NCBI GenBank assembly: GCA_002722845.1
Contig: PBND01000066.1
Span: 1-56,489, forward strand
From: Myxococcales bacterium
GTDB lineage: Bacteria > Myxococcota > UBA4151
DNA: 56,489 bases
Reading direction: 5' to 3'
Position 1 is the first letter of the stretch; every line of letters begins with the position of its first letter. This document shows, in pieces, positions 7,672 through 15,343 of the stretch. The translations under genes and the position numbers were made by a program. The notes under the pieces were generated by a model. That model did no database searches and had not been told where the DNA came from. It was given only the letters and a program-made list of their open reading frames with translations.

Positions 7672-9201
7672 ATGAAGGGCACATTTTTGCAGCGCGCTGG
7701 CCCAGCCTTTTGGATCCTCTGGGCCACCATCGGTCTCGCACTGGGAGCCGCCTTCTTTCAAGGCCCCCTGCTGCCGCTGCGCGATCTGCCCGACCACCTG
7801 GCCCTCATCAGCCTTCTCGACCACAGCCGAGTGGCTGACTCGCTCGCTAGCGAACACTATCTGATCCAGTGGACACCAGTTCCCTATTGGGTCTTCTACG
7901 GTAGCGTCTGGCTCGTCGCTCGATTCGTCGATTACCTGACCGCCGTCCAGTGGGTGCTCTTTGCCACCATGCTGCTGACGCCCCTCGCCTTGGCCCACCT
8001 GTTTCGAACCTGTGGTCGAGATGGGCGCTGGGCGCTCCTCAGCATGCCCCTATTTTTCAACCACAACCTGATGTGGGGGTGGGTCAGCTACTGCATGGCC
8101 ATCCCCATCCTCGCCATGGCCTTGGCCGCCTGGATTGCTTACCGGCGCCGACAAGGCTCGGCCCGCGCCCTCGCTCTTTGGTCCTGTTGTCTCTTTCTCG
8201 CCCACGCCCAGGCGGCCGCCTTTTTCGCCTGCATCATCCTCTTGCGGATCGCCGCTGAACGCAGTCGAGATGCGGTACGAACCCTCCTCCCGCTGATGGC
8301 CCCCGTTGTTCTGGGCCTACCGTGGCTGATTTCCCGACTCGTGGGTGTCCACGGACGAGGCGAGCCCGTGTCCGGCGATGCCATCGTCTTCCATGACCCT
8401 GTGACACGTCTCAAGCGACTCGCTGATCATATGACCAACTGCTACCGAGGCAGTCTCGATGACTGGCTCTGGCTCGGCACCTTGTGTTTGATCGTCGGAC
8501 TCATCTTGCTGTACCGGAGGGGCGATGACGAGCCGGACAACGACGAAGGCCACGACCCGATGGTCGTCACCGTGGTCGCCCTTTCGGTCCTTGCATACTT
8601 CCTCGCCCCTTGGGAGTTGCGATGGCCCGTCTCTCAGTGGTCGATCTACAGCCGCTTCGCCATTCTCGCCTTGCTGTTCGCACCGGGTCTCATCCGGGGC
8701 CCCTTCCCGGGTACCGTCCTCCAACGGCTGTCCCTTACGGCTTGGGTCGTCTTGGTTTTACTGTTCGCTCAACACAACCGAGGCGTTTATCGCGACTTTA
8801 ATACCCGCCATAATTGGTTGCTGCCAACGGTCGAAGCGATGCCCGGAGATCAGTTCATTATGCCTCTGGTCTTTCAAGCGGGCGATCCCGCTTCCCACTT
8901 AGGCGCAGCCGACCAGTTCCATGCCTACTATGTGGTGCAACACGGTGGTTATGACCCTTACCTTTTCGACAACCCGAGCCATCCTGTCATCCACCGACCA
9001 GGGACAAAGCCCGCCCTCCCGCCTTGGAACAAGCCCGGCCATTTCAAGCGCTGGTCCCAAGGCGCAGATTCTGACAAAGCAGCGGCCGTAGACCTCGTGA
9101 TCGAACAGTTCGACCACAACCGCATCGGCCCACTACCGGGCTACCACCGACCCCAAAAGAGAGGGCGTTGGATGGTCCACCAACGGGAACCAGCACGATG
9201 A
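7672..9201 (+). CDS. polytopic inner-membrane protein, possibly GT-C-type glycosyltransferase
   Basis: 509 residues from ATG at 7672. GTG at 7651 is an alternative; earlier starts would overlap the divergent cyclase. About ten hydrophobic segments alternate with short loops, for example FWILWATIGLALGAAFFQG near the N-terminus and LLSMPLFFNHNLMWGWVSY mid-protein. The first periplasmic loop contains an acidic motif (LRDLPDHLALISLL) placed as in GT-C enzymes, which use an Asp after helix 1 for catalysis. The C-terminal ~100 residues (from VEAMPGDQFIMPLVFQAGD) are soluble. No specific family is recognised, so GT-C membership is an inference. Its stop overlaps the start of the sulfatase-fold gene (ATGA), implying a shared function at the cell envelope. 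Confidence 0.8.
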   Translation: MKGTFLQRAGPAFWILWATIGLALGAAFFQGPLLPLRDLPDHLALISLLDHSRVADSLASEHYLIQWTPVPYWVFYGSVWLVARFVDYLTAVQWVLFATMLLTPLALAHLFRTCGRDGRWALLSMPLFFNHNLMWGWVSYCMAIPILAMALAAWIAYRRRQGSARALALWSCCLFLAHAQAAAFFACIILLRIAAERSRDAVRTLLPLMAPVVLGLPWLISRLVGVHGRGEPVSGDAIVFHDPVTRLKRLADHMTNCYRGSLDDWLWLGTLCLIVGLILLYRRGDDEPDNDEGHDPMVVTVVALSVLAYFLAPWELRWPVSQWSIYSRFAILALLFAPGLIRGPFPGTVLQRLSLTAWVVLVLLFAQHNRGVYRDFNTRHNWLLPTVEAMPGDQFIMPLVFQAGDPASHLGAADQFHAYYVVQHGGYDPYLFDNPSHPVIHRPGTKPALPPWNKPGHFKRWSQGADSDKAAAVDLVIEQFDHNRIGPLPGYHRPQKRGRWMVHQREPAR

Positions 9202-11699
9202 AACGTCAGCTGCTTGCTGCCCAGTTGATCATCATCCCCCTGGCGATCATCGACTGGTCCCTTGGTGCGCCAACACTGCGCAGCCTACCCGCAGCCATCG
9301 GCATCGGAGCCCTAGTCGCTATTTGGGTCGCTATCTTCGCTTACCTGCTCAATCTTTTGGCGGGCAGCGCCTTTCTAGGCGTCGAAAAACTCCTGAGTAG
9401 CAATCGACATCGGCTAGCGGCCCTCATCGGATTGCTGGCCTGCATCGTCTTGCAGTCTCAGATCAACCTATGGGCGGAGCGATTTAACGCCCGCGACCTT
9501 GCCGCATGGCTAGCAGCCCTCGGGCTGATCCCAGCCATCCTTGGCGGACTTGCGATCGGCGGGCTGTTTTTCTGGATACTCAGCCCACTCAGGGATTGGC
9601 GCAGTGGCAGCACGTTGGGTTGGCTGACGGTGATGGGAGCCCTCGCCGCTCTTGGGCTCGCCATCTACCGAGCATGGAGGCCCGAGCACTGGGTAACGGT
9701 CCACATCGACCTGCTACCTCTGGTACCGCTTCTTCCCGGTGCCTGGCTCTCAGCCATCCGGGCCTTACCCCGCTTCCCCCAGGTCTCTTGGCTCCGACTC
9801 GCGATCGCTCCCTTACTGGTCTTTGGCTTGCTGCCCAATGCCGTCGCCAGTGACTTGAGCAATGGCGATGGTCTCCTCGGTCGGTCCATCCTCGTCCTCC
9901 GAACCCTCACCGATCGGGATGGCGATGGCTTTTCTCCGGTCCTCTCCGGCGGCGACTGCAACGACGGGGACCCCTCTATCCATCCTGGCGCTTTCGATGG
10001 CCCGCGGGATGGTATCGACCAGGACTGCGACGGGGAGGATTTCCTCCCCAAACAGCCGGACCCGAAAGACTGGTACGCCCAACTCGGGCCCGAACGAAAG
10101 CGGGCCGAAAACCTGCTCTTTGTCACTGTCGACACCCTCCGGGCCGATCGAATCAACTGGATGGGGAGTTCAGTTCCAACCATGCCAGGGACGGGAAAGA
10201 GCCTTATCGAGAAGGGCTCACTCTTTCGCCAGGCCTACAGTAACGGTGTGCGAAGTCAGCGCTCCATTCCCTCCATGGTCATGGGTCGCTACCCGAGTCA
10301 TCTCCATTGGGGACCCGATGGGCGTGATGCCGTCACCGTTGCGGCGAAAAACATCAGCATGGGTGAGATCCTGCGCAAGGGCGAGTTCAAGACCCATGCG
10401 ATCATCATGGAGCGGTATTTCCGTAAGCAACGGGGGCTTGTTCAAGGCTGGGAGTTCCACGACGTGCGGCGGATTCGCCCCGGCTTCAAACGTTGGGACC
10501 AACCCACTTCTGAGATCATCACCTCCTACACGCTCAAACAACTCAAGGCTCTTGAGCAGGGTCCGAGTCGGTGGGCCATTTGGGTTCACTATTACGACCC
10601 CCATATTCGGTTTCGCTCCTCCCGCTTCGGTAAAGGGGCCCTTGCCCGCTACGATGAGAGTTTAGCGGTCACAGACAAGGCCTTGGCTCGACTCCTGGCG
10701 GCGGTGAACTTTAAGGACACTCTTGTGGTGCTGGCCAGCGACCATGGGCAGGGCTTGGGGACCCATGGGCATCATGGCCATGGCTCCCAACTCTATGAAG
10801 AGGCTATTCACGTCCCTCTTGCCTTCGCGGGTGGGCCCATCCTCAAGGGACAGACCCGTCCAGAGGTCGTCCAAAATGTGGACATCGTTCCCACTATTTT
10901 GAATCTACTAGAGCTCAAAGATCCCAAAGCCGTCTTCGATGGACGCACCCTCGTTCCAGCCCTCTTGGGTTTCGAGTTGGAGCATCGTCCTGCCTTCATC
11001 GAAGCCCTCCCCGATCCCCATACGACCGATCACGTCTGGGCGGTGATCGATCGCAGACAGAAGTTGATCTACGATATTCGCAAGCAAACCATGCAACGAT
11101 TTGACCTCATCGACGATCCCGGTGAGTTGCAGCCCCTCGACCCCTTCGGTGGTTCCGGCCCCCGACTCCAACGTTTGCTCAACACCCACCGGGGCCAGGC
11201 GACGTGGATGAACAAGGGCTACTACGGTGGCAAGCAGAAGGGCTGGAAACAGCCTAAGAATTCCGGAAGGCCTCAGCCGAAAAAGATCGACCGGATTGCG
11301 GGGGCTCTCGACGTGCAACTCGGCGATCTCGTGAAACTGAAATCCTTTCGGCTACTGGACCCCCCACGGGCTGGAGACCGCTTGAGAATGCGAGTGAACC
11401 TCGAGGTCCTCAAGGACTTTAGCGGCGCCCTGAGTGCCATGGTTCACGTGGAGGGAATGGGCCCAAATGATAAAAAGATCTTTCTCAATCGGGACCAACG
11501 CTTACGACCTCAGCCCCGATGGGTCGCTGGGGAGAAAACCGAAATCCTACTGTCTTTCCTCGTCCCTCGTGCGGCAAAAGACGGGCATGTCACCATCCGC
11601 GTCGGGCTCTTCAAGCCGGGGCATCGCAAACTCAAAGCGACCGGGGACGGCGTCGACCCAAGGGGTCGGGTCTCGATGGCGAGTGTCCGCCTGCGCTAA
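9198..11699 (+). CDS. membrane-anchored sulfatase/alkaline-phosphatase-fold protein with MopE-type DxDGDG motif
   Basis: 833 residues from ATG at 9198, overlapping the upstream stop. Residues 1-230 hold several membrane helices. Residues ~240-284 form a DxDGDG/DxDxDG motif (DRDGDGFSPVLSGGDCNDGD, then DGIDQDCDG), as in MopE-type metal-binding segments. The sulfatase-fold core spans about 305-600. It starts VTVDTLRADRINW (metal Asp); the nucleophile region reads SQRSIPSMVMGRYPS (~353), and the distal site is SDHGQGLGTHGHHGHG (~514). The classical C/S-x-P-x-R formylglycine motif is missing. An unmodified Ser would be the nucleophile, as in phosphoglycerol or phosphoethanolamine transferases, so modification of a lipid or glycan is as likely as sulfate hydrolysis. 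A ~180-residue beta-rich tail follows. Partner of the polytopic protein upstream. Confidence 0.87.
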   Translation: MKRQLLAAQLIIIPLAIIDWSLGAPTLRSLPAAIGIGALVAIWVAIFAYLLNLLAGSAFLGVEKLLSSNRHRLAALIGLLACIVLQSQINLWAERFNARDLAAWLAALGLIPAILGGLAIGGLFFWILSPLRDWRSGSTLGWLTVMGALAALGLAIYRAWRPEHWVTVHIDLLPLVPLLPGAWLSAIRALPRFPQVSWLRLAIAPLLVFGLLPNAVASDLSNGDGLLGRSILVLRTLTDRDGDGFSPVLSGGDCNDGDPSIHPGAFDGPRDGIDQDCDGEDFLPKQPDPKDWYAQLGPERKRAENLLFVTVDTLRADRINWMGSSVPTMPGTGKSLIEKGSLFRQAYSNGVRSQRSIPSMVMGRYPSHLHWGPDGRDAVTVAAKNISMGEILRKGEFKTHAIIMERYFRKQRGLVQGWEFHDVRRIRPGFKRWDQPTSEIITSYTLKQLKALEQGPSRWAIWVHYYDPHIRFRSSRFGKGALARYDESLAVTDKALARLLAAVNFKDTLVVLASDHGQGLGTHGHHGHGSQLYEEAIHVPLAFAGGPILKGQTRPEVVQNVDIVPTILNLLELKDPKAVFDGRTLVPALLGFELEHRPAFIEALPDPHTTDHVWAVIDRRQKLIYDIRKQTMQRFDLIDDPGELQPLDPFGGSGPRLQRLLNTHRGQATWMNKGYYGGKQKGWKQPKNSGRPQPKKIDRIAGALDVQLGDLVKLKSFRLLDPPRAGDRLRMRVNLEVLKDFSGALSAMVHVEGMGPNDKKIFLNRDQRLRPQPRWVAGEKTEILLSFLVPRAAKDGHVTIRVGLFKPGHRKLKATGDGVDPRGRVSMASVRLR

Positions 11700-11727
11700 G
11701 CCAAGCGACCCACGACCACAAAGGCGT

Positions 11728-13044
11728 TCACGGCCCTCCCGAGGCCCCCTCGCCCCGTGGCGGACTCGATCGGGCCAAAACCTGGGCGAGCAAAGCCTCC
11801 CGCCCCAGACCGGCAAGCCCTTCTGCCTTTAAGCGTCGATACAGGGTCGACCGGCTAACACCGAGGCTCTTCGCCGCCTGCGTTAGATTCCCATCGTGGG
11901 CCAGGATCGAGGGCAGCAATCCCTCCTGGTCCATGGTTTGGGTCAAACCGGAGCCAAAGCGCTCGACCAGACTGAGATGGCCTGGCGAAATCTCCTGACC
12001 TTCACACAGGATGGTTGCCCGTTGGAGACAGTTCTTCAGTTCCCGAACATTACCTGGCCAGGGGTACCGTTCGAGCATCTGACGGGCGGAACCATTCAGG
12101 AAATACCCCCCACCATCCCGGTTCAAAAAAGCCGCCACCAGGCCGGGGATATCCGAGCGGCGCTGTCGCAAGGGCGGAACCTCAAGGGGAAAGACCATCA
12201 AGCGATGATAAAGATCGAGGCGGAAGCGTCCCTCTTTCACCGCCCGCTCCAAATCACGGTGCGTTGCACACACCACCCGGGCAGAAACCGTTCGCTCCCG
12301 CACTTCGCCAAGGCGCGTGACCGTCCCGCACTCGAGGACGCGTAACAACTGGGCTTGAACTTCCAGGGGCATCTCCCCGACCTCATCGAGGAACAGCGTT
12401 CCATCACGGGCCGTCTCAAACGCACCTGCTCGGTCCCGATCAGCACCGGTAAAAGCGCCCCGCACATGACCGAAGAGTTGGCTTCCCACCAACTGGGTAT
12501 TCAACGCACCACAGTTCACATTCACGAGTTGGCCAGCCCTTCCCGAAAACTCATGGATGGCCCGGGCAACCAGTTCCTTGCCTACCCCCGATTCGCCGCG
12601 AATCACCACCGGAACCTCGGTAGGTGCCACCCGGCGCACCAAGTCGGCGAGTTGTTCCATCACCGGGTGGCTGCCAACGACACCGGGCAAAGAAGAGGAA
12701 GAGGACATCCCCTCCGGCGGAAAGGCCTCAAACAACATCACCACACCGCCGAAACGCAATTCAGCCCGGGCCGGCAGTTGCGCTCGGTCGACCCGGGCAC
12801 CAGCGACGAAGGTGCCGTTCTTCGAGCCCAGGTCAACCACCTCCCAGCCCTGGGCGACTTGGCGTAGCTCGGCATGCTTTCGCGACAACCCAACCCCTTG
12901 GGGACTGATATCGTTACTCCGATCCCGGCCGATGCGGAGACATCGGACGGAAAGTGGGCGTCGCAAGACACCTGCGCCACTCAAAAATACCCGCCCTCGA
13001 GCCAGGCACTCCCGGGCCATTGAATCCGTTTGCCGTGTCGCCAT
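11728..13044 (-). CDS. FHA-domain sigma-54-dependent transcriptional activator
   Basis: 438 residues from ATG at 13044, with GGGAGGTG 5 bases upstream. Residues ~25-105 form an FHA phosphothreonine-binding domain (LRIGRDRSNDIS, LSRKHAELR, GSKNGTFVAG). The AAA+ domain at ~120-350 has Walker A GESGVGKE, the sigma-54-contacting GAFTGA loop, and Walker B GTLFLDEVGEMP. The C-terminal Fis-type helix-turn-helix is LTQAAKSLGVSRSTLYRRL. This FHA-NtrC architecture is abundant in myxobacteria, where a Ser/Thr kinase signal read by FHA controls open-complex formation by sigma-54 RNA polymerase. No receiver domain is present. No Ser/Thr kinase lies in the window. It diverges from bolA-glutaredoxin across 119 bases that contain a possible -24/-12 element. 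Confidence 0.94.
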   Translation of the reverse strand: MATRQTDSMARECLARGRVFLSGAGVLRRPLSVRCLRIGRDRSNDISPQGVGLSRKHAELRQVAQGWEVVDLGSKNGTFVAGARVDRAQLPARAELRFGGVVMLFEAFPPEGMSSSSSLPGVVGSHPVMEQLADLVRRVAPTEVPVVIRGESGVGKELVARAIHEFSGRAGQLVNVNCGALNTQLVGSQLFGHVRGAFTGADRDRAGAFETARDGTLFLDEVGEMPLEVQAQLLRVLECGTVTRLGEVRERTVSARVVCATHRDLERAVKEGRFRLDLYHRLMVFPLEVPPLRQRRSDIPGLVAAFLNRDGGGYFLNGSARQMLERYPWPGNVRELKNCLQRATILCEGQEISPGHLSLVERFGSGLTQTMDQEGLLPSILAHDGNLTQAAKSLGVSRSTLYRRLKAEGLAGLGREALLAQVLARSSPPRGEGASGGP

Positions 13045-13120
13045 GTTCACCTCCCAGGTCCGAACACGGTAACGCGACTCGCTGCCAATGTCAGCCCTTG
13101 GTGACGAGACTCTGGACCTT

Positions 13121-13136
13121 GGGACCCGAGGTTGCT
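13121..13136 (+). promoter_or_regulatory. possible sigma-54 (-24/-12) promoter upstream of bolA
   Basis: GGGACCCGAGGTTGCT has TTGCT at the -12 position (13132-13136) and GG at 13122-13123, exactly 12 bases before the GC element, as sigma-54 promoters require. The rest of the -24 box is poor (no TGGCAC). Initiation would fall near 13147, just before the GAGGAGGA SD of bolA. The neighbouring sigma-54 activator gene makes it worth listing, but it may be chance. Confidence 0.25.
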
Positions 13137-13163
13137 AGCGGAGCCTCGTTGCGAGGAGGACCG

Positions 13164-13418
13164 ATGGACGAAGCGATGATCAGAGACCGTCTTCTCCAGG
13201 CCTTTCCAGGGGCCCATATCGAGTTGCGTGACCTGACAGGAACCCGGGACCATTGGGGCTGTACCGTCATCACAGAAGCCTTCGAAGGCTTGGGTCTAGT
13301 GGGTCGACATCAAGCGGTCTACGCGTGTTTGAACGACCTGATGGCCGGTGATAGCGCCCCCATCCACGCACTCCAACTCAATACGCTGACGCCCGATGAA
13401 ATGAAGAGGGGAACATGA
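13164..13418 (+). CDS. bolA: BolA family protein
   Basis: 84 residues from ATG at 13164, preceded by GAGGAGGA. The BolA fold is indicated by IRDRLLQAFPGAHIELRDLTG at the start, a central His-containing loop (GTRDHWGCTVITEAFEG), and the hallmark LVGRHQAVYACLNDLM helix followed by IHALQLNTLTPDE. BolA proteins bind CGFS-type glutaredoxins through a shared [2Fe-2S] cluster, using the conserved His in the RHQ/RHR motif. The CGFS glutaredoxin gene overlaps its stop by four bases, so the two are almost certainly a complex made from one mRNA. Expected role: iron-sulfur cluster trafficking or iron status sensing. Confidence 0.93.
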   Translation: MDEAMIRDRLLQAFPGAHIELRDLTGTRDHWGCTVITEAFEGLGLVGRHQAVYACLNDLMAGDSAPIHALQLNTLTPDEMKRGT

Positions 13419-13741
13419 TGAGCCGAGATGTTCTGGCCGAGATCGATGAAACCGTAAAATCCAATGAGGTCGTCCTGTACATGAAGGGCACCAAAGAGTG
13501 GCCACAATGCGGCTTCTCTGATCGCGTTGTACGCATCCTCCAAGAGCAAGAGGTGGACTTCACGGACGTCAATGTCCTGGCCAACCCAGCCGTCCGCCAA
13601 GGGATCAAAGATTATACGAATTGGCCCACGATCCCCCAACTCTACATTCGTGGTGAGTTCGTTGGAGGTTGTGACATCGTCACGAACCTCCATCTAGGTG
13701 GTCAGCTCTCGAGCCTGCTGAACTCAGGGTCTGAAGGCTAG
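13415..13741 (+). CDS. grxD: monothiol (CGFS) glutaredoxin, Grx4/GrxD type
   Basis: 108 residues. There are two adjacent ATG codons (13415, 13418); AGGGG lies 3-7 bases upstream, so either may be used. The fold begins VLAEIDETVKSNEVVLYMKG, and the active site is PQCGFS with the single-cysteine CGFS motif. The cis-Pro is in NWPTIPQLYIRGEFVGGCDI, which also has the GGxD glutathione-binding motif. Position 2 of GTKEWPQCGFS is Lys-Glu where GTP/GTR is usual, a minor change. The family binds [2Fe-2S] clusters with glutathione and delivers them to target proteins or BolA. Its stop codon lies in a CTAG palindrome shared with the stop of the convergent FAD oxidoreductase. Confidence 0.94.
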   Translation: MMSRDVLAEIDETVKSNEVVLYMKGTKEWPQCGFSDRVVRILQEQEVDFTDVNVLANPAVRQGIKDYTNWPTIPQLYIRGEFVGGCDIVTNLHLGGQLSSLLNSGSEG

Positions 13742-15330
13742 CCTTCCGGACTCCAGCCCAAGCGTCCAACGATGGCCTGGGCCACCCGCTGACCGTCCAG
13801 TGCAGCGCTCATGATCCCCCCTGCGAAACCGGCGCCCTCCCCACAAGGGTATAGGCCTGGGTGACTGGGGCTCTCCAGACTCCTTTGATCCCGCTCGATG
13901 CGGACCGGAGCAGAGCTTCTGCTTTCGGTCGCCACCAGAATCCCCTCGTCGCTCACATAGCCTTTGAGGCGTTCGTCAAAATGCTTCAGTCCCTGCCGGA
14001 GACTGTGAAGAAACGACGCTGGAAAGATGGCTTCGAAACCGTGGGGAACAAGCCCCCTCTGGTAACTGGTCGAGGGTAGGTCCTGACTGAAGCGCCCCGC
14101 AACGAAGTCGCCGACTCTCTGTGCTGGCGCCACGAATTCCCCGCCACCAGCCCGATAGGCCGCCCGTTCCACCCGCTCCTGAAGGGCCATCCCCACCAGG
14201 GGGTCTCGGTCCGGCCCGGGGCGTCCTTCCCGCTGGGCCCAAGCTGCCAGGTCGTCCGGTCGGACGGTCATCACGAGACCGGAATTAGCGTAAGGGGAGT
14301 CCCGACGAGAAAGGCTCATGCCATTGACGACCAGAGCTCCAGGTTCCGTGGCGGCCGGAACGATGTAGCCCCCGGGACACATGCAAAAACTGTAGACCCC
14401 GTGGGCCGACGTTTGGGCCGTCAATTGGTAGAATGCCGGCGGCAAGTCGAGGGTGACGCAGCGAGCCCCGTACTGGGCTTGATCAACCATGGTCTGGGGG
14501 TGCTCGGCTCGCACACCAAGGGCGAAGTCTTTGGCCCCCAACGCGATCCCCTGCTCCTGACAAAGCCGATAGATATCCCGAGCACTGTGCCCGGTCGCCA
14601 GAATCACAGCGGCCGCTTCAACGCCTCGACCGTCAGCCAACTCGACGCCTGTGATTTGCTTTCCCGCGTCCTGCAAGAATGCGGTGACTCGAGCGCCCCA
14701 TTCGTATCGTACCCCGCGGGCCTCAAGATGGGCCCGCAGGGCCATGAGTACTTTCGGCAATCGGTTGGACCCGATGTGTGGCCGACTCTCGTAAAGAATG
14801 CGTGCCGGTGCCCCAAAGGCGACAAGGCTCTCAAGGACACGCTGCACGCCCTGGCGGTCTTTCGAGCGGGTATAGAGTTTGCCGTCGCTAAACGTTCCCG
14901 CACCGCCTTCCCCGAAGCAATAGTTGCTCTCCGGATCCAACTCTCCATCCACACTCAACGCTTTCAAACTACGGCGGCGAGGCTGAACCGGTTGGCCCCG
15001 GTCGATGAGAATGGGCTGCAGACCCGCCTCAAGAAGGGCGAGGGCAGCAAAACTTCCCGCAGGGCCTGCACCGACGACTGCGACGGCGGGGCCCGATGCC
15101 TGTCGGTCACTCGGTTGCCAACGGGGCGCCGGTGTTTCGTCCGCGCCAAAGAGGGCAACCTTCAGGACCCAACTGGGCCGGCGGCGGCGGCGAGTATCTA
15201 GACTACGACGAAGCAAGAGAGGGCGACCAGAGCGCCCCAACTCAGCACTGAGCAGGGAGACGATCTCCTCCCCCTCTGCCCGACCCAGTGGATGGTCGAG
15301 GGGTAAGCGAAGTTCGTGTTCCGTGGGCAT
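13738..15330 (-). CDS. FAD-dependent dehydrogenase (NAD(P)/FAD oxidoreductase, COG2509-like)
   Basis: 530 residues. A basic ~85-residue N-terminal region (RLPLDHPLGRAEGEEIV, then RRSLDTRRRRRPSWVLKVAL) precedes the FAD dinucleotide fold AVAVVGAGPAGSFAALALLE. Other family features are YCFGEGGAGTFSDGKLYTR, ILATGHSARDIYRLC, the FALGVRAEHPQ segment, CMCPGGYIVPA, and the terminal YPCGEGAGFAGGIMSAALDG. These match the large conserved family annotated only as FAD-dependent dehydrogenase; the reaction is unknown. It overlaps the convergent glutaredoxin by four bases at the stops and follows sctV by 13 bases. Cytosolic; no signal peptide. The family assignment is firm, the substrate unknown. Confidence 0.9.
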   Translation of the reverse strand: MPTEHELRLPLDHPLGRAEGEEIVSLLSAELGRSGRPLLLRRSLDTRRRRRPSWVLKVALFGADETPAPRWQPSDRQASGPAVAVVGAGPAGSFAALALLEAGLQPILIDRGQPVQPRRRSLKALSVDGELDPESNYCFGEGGAGTFSDGKLYTRSKDRQGVQRVLESLVAFGAPARILYESRPHIGSNRLPKVLMALRAHLEARGVRYEWGARVTAFLQDAGKQITGVELADGRGVEAAAVILATGHSARDIYRLCQEQGIALGAKDFALGVRAEHPQTMVDQAQYGARCVTLDLPPAFYQLTAQTSAHGVYSFCMCPGGYIVPAATEPGALVVNGMSLSRRDSPYANSGLVMTVRPDDLAAWAQREGRPGPDRDPLVGMALQERVERAAYRAGGGEFVAPAQRVGDFVAGRFSQDLPSTSYQRGLVPHGFEAIFPASFLHSLRQGLKHFDERLKGYVSDEGILVATESRSSAPVRIERDQRSLESPSHPGLYPCGEGAGFAGGIMSAALDGQRVAQAIVGRLGWSPEG

Positions 15331-15343
15331 CAGATGGCCCCGA

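Noticed and set aside
9198-11699. Classical formylglycine sulfatase
   Set aside because: No C/S-x-P-x-R motif at the nucleophile; kept as a sulfatase-fold protein of unknown reaction.
13072-13087. A second -24/-12-like motif reading toward the FHA activator (TGGCAGCGAGTCGC)
   Set aside because: The TGGCA box is good, but the GC element is one base too close and lacks TTGC, so the spacing is not acceptable for sigma-54.
14401-15201. Plus-strand frame opposite the FAD oxidoreductase
   Set aside because: No recognisable protein; the minus-strand frame has FAD-binding motifs.
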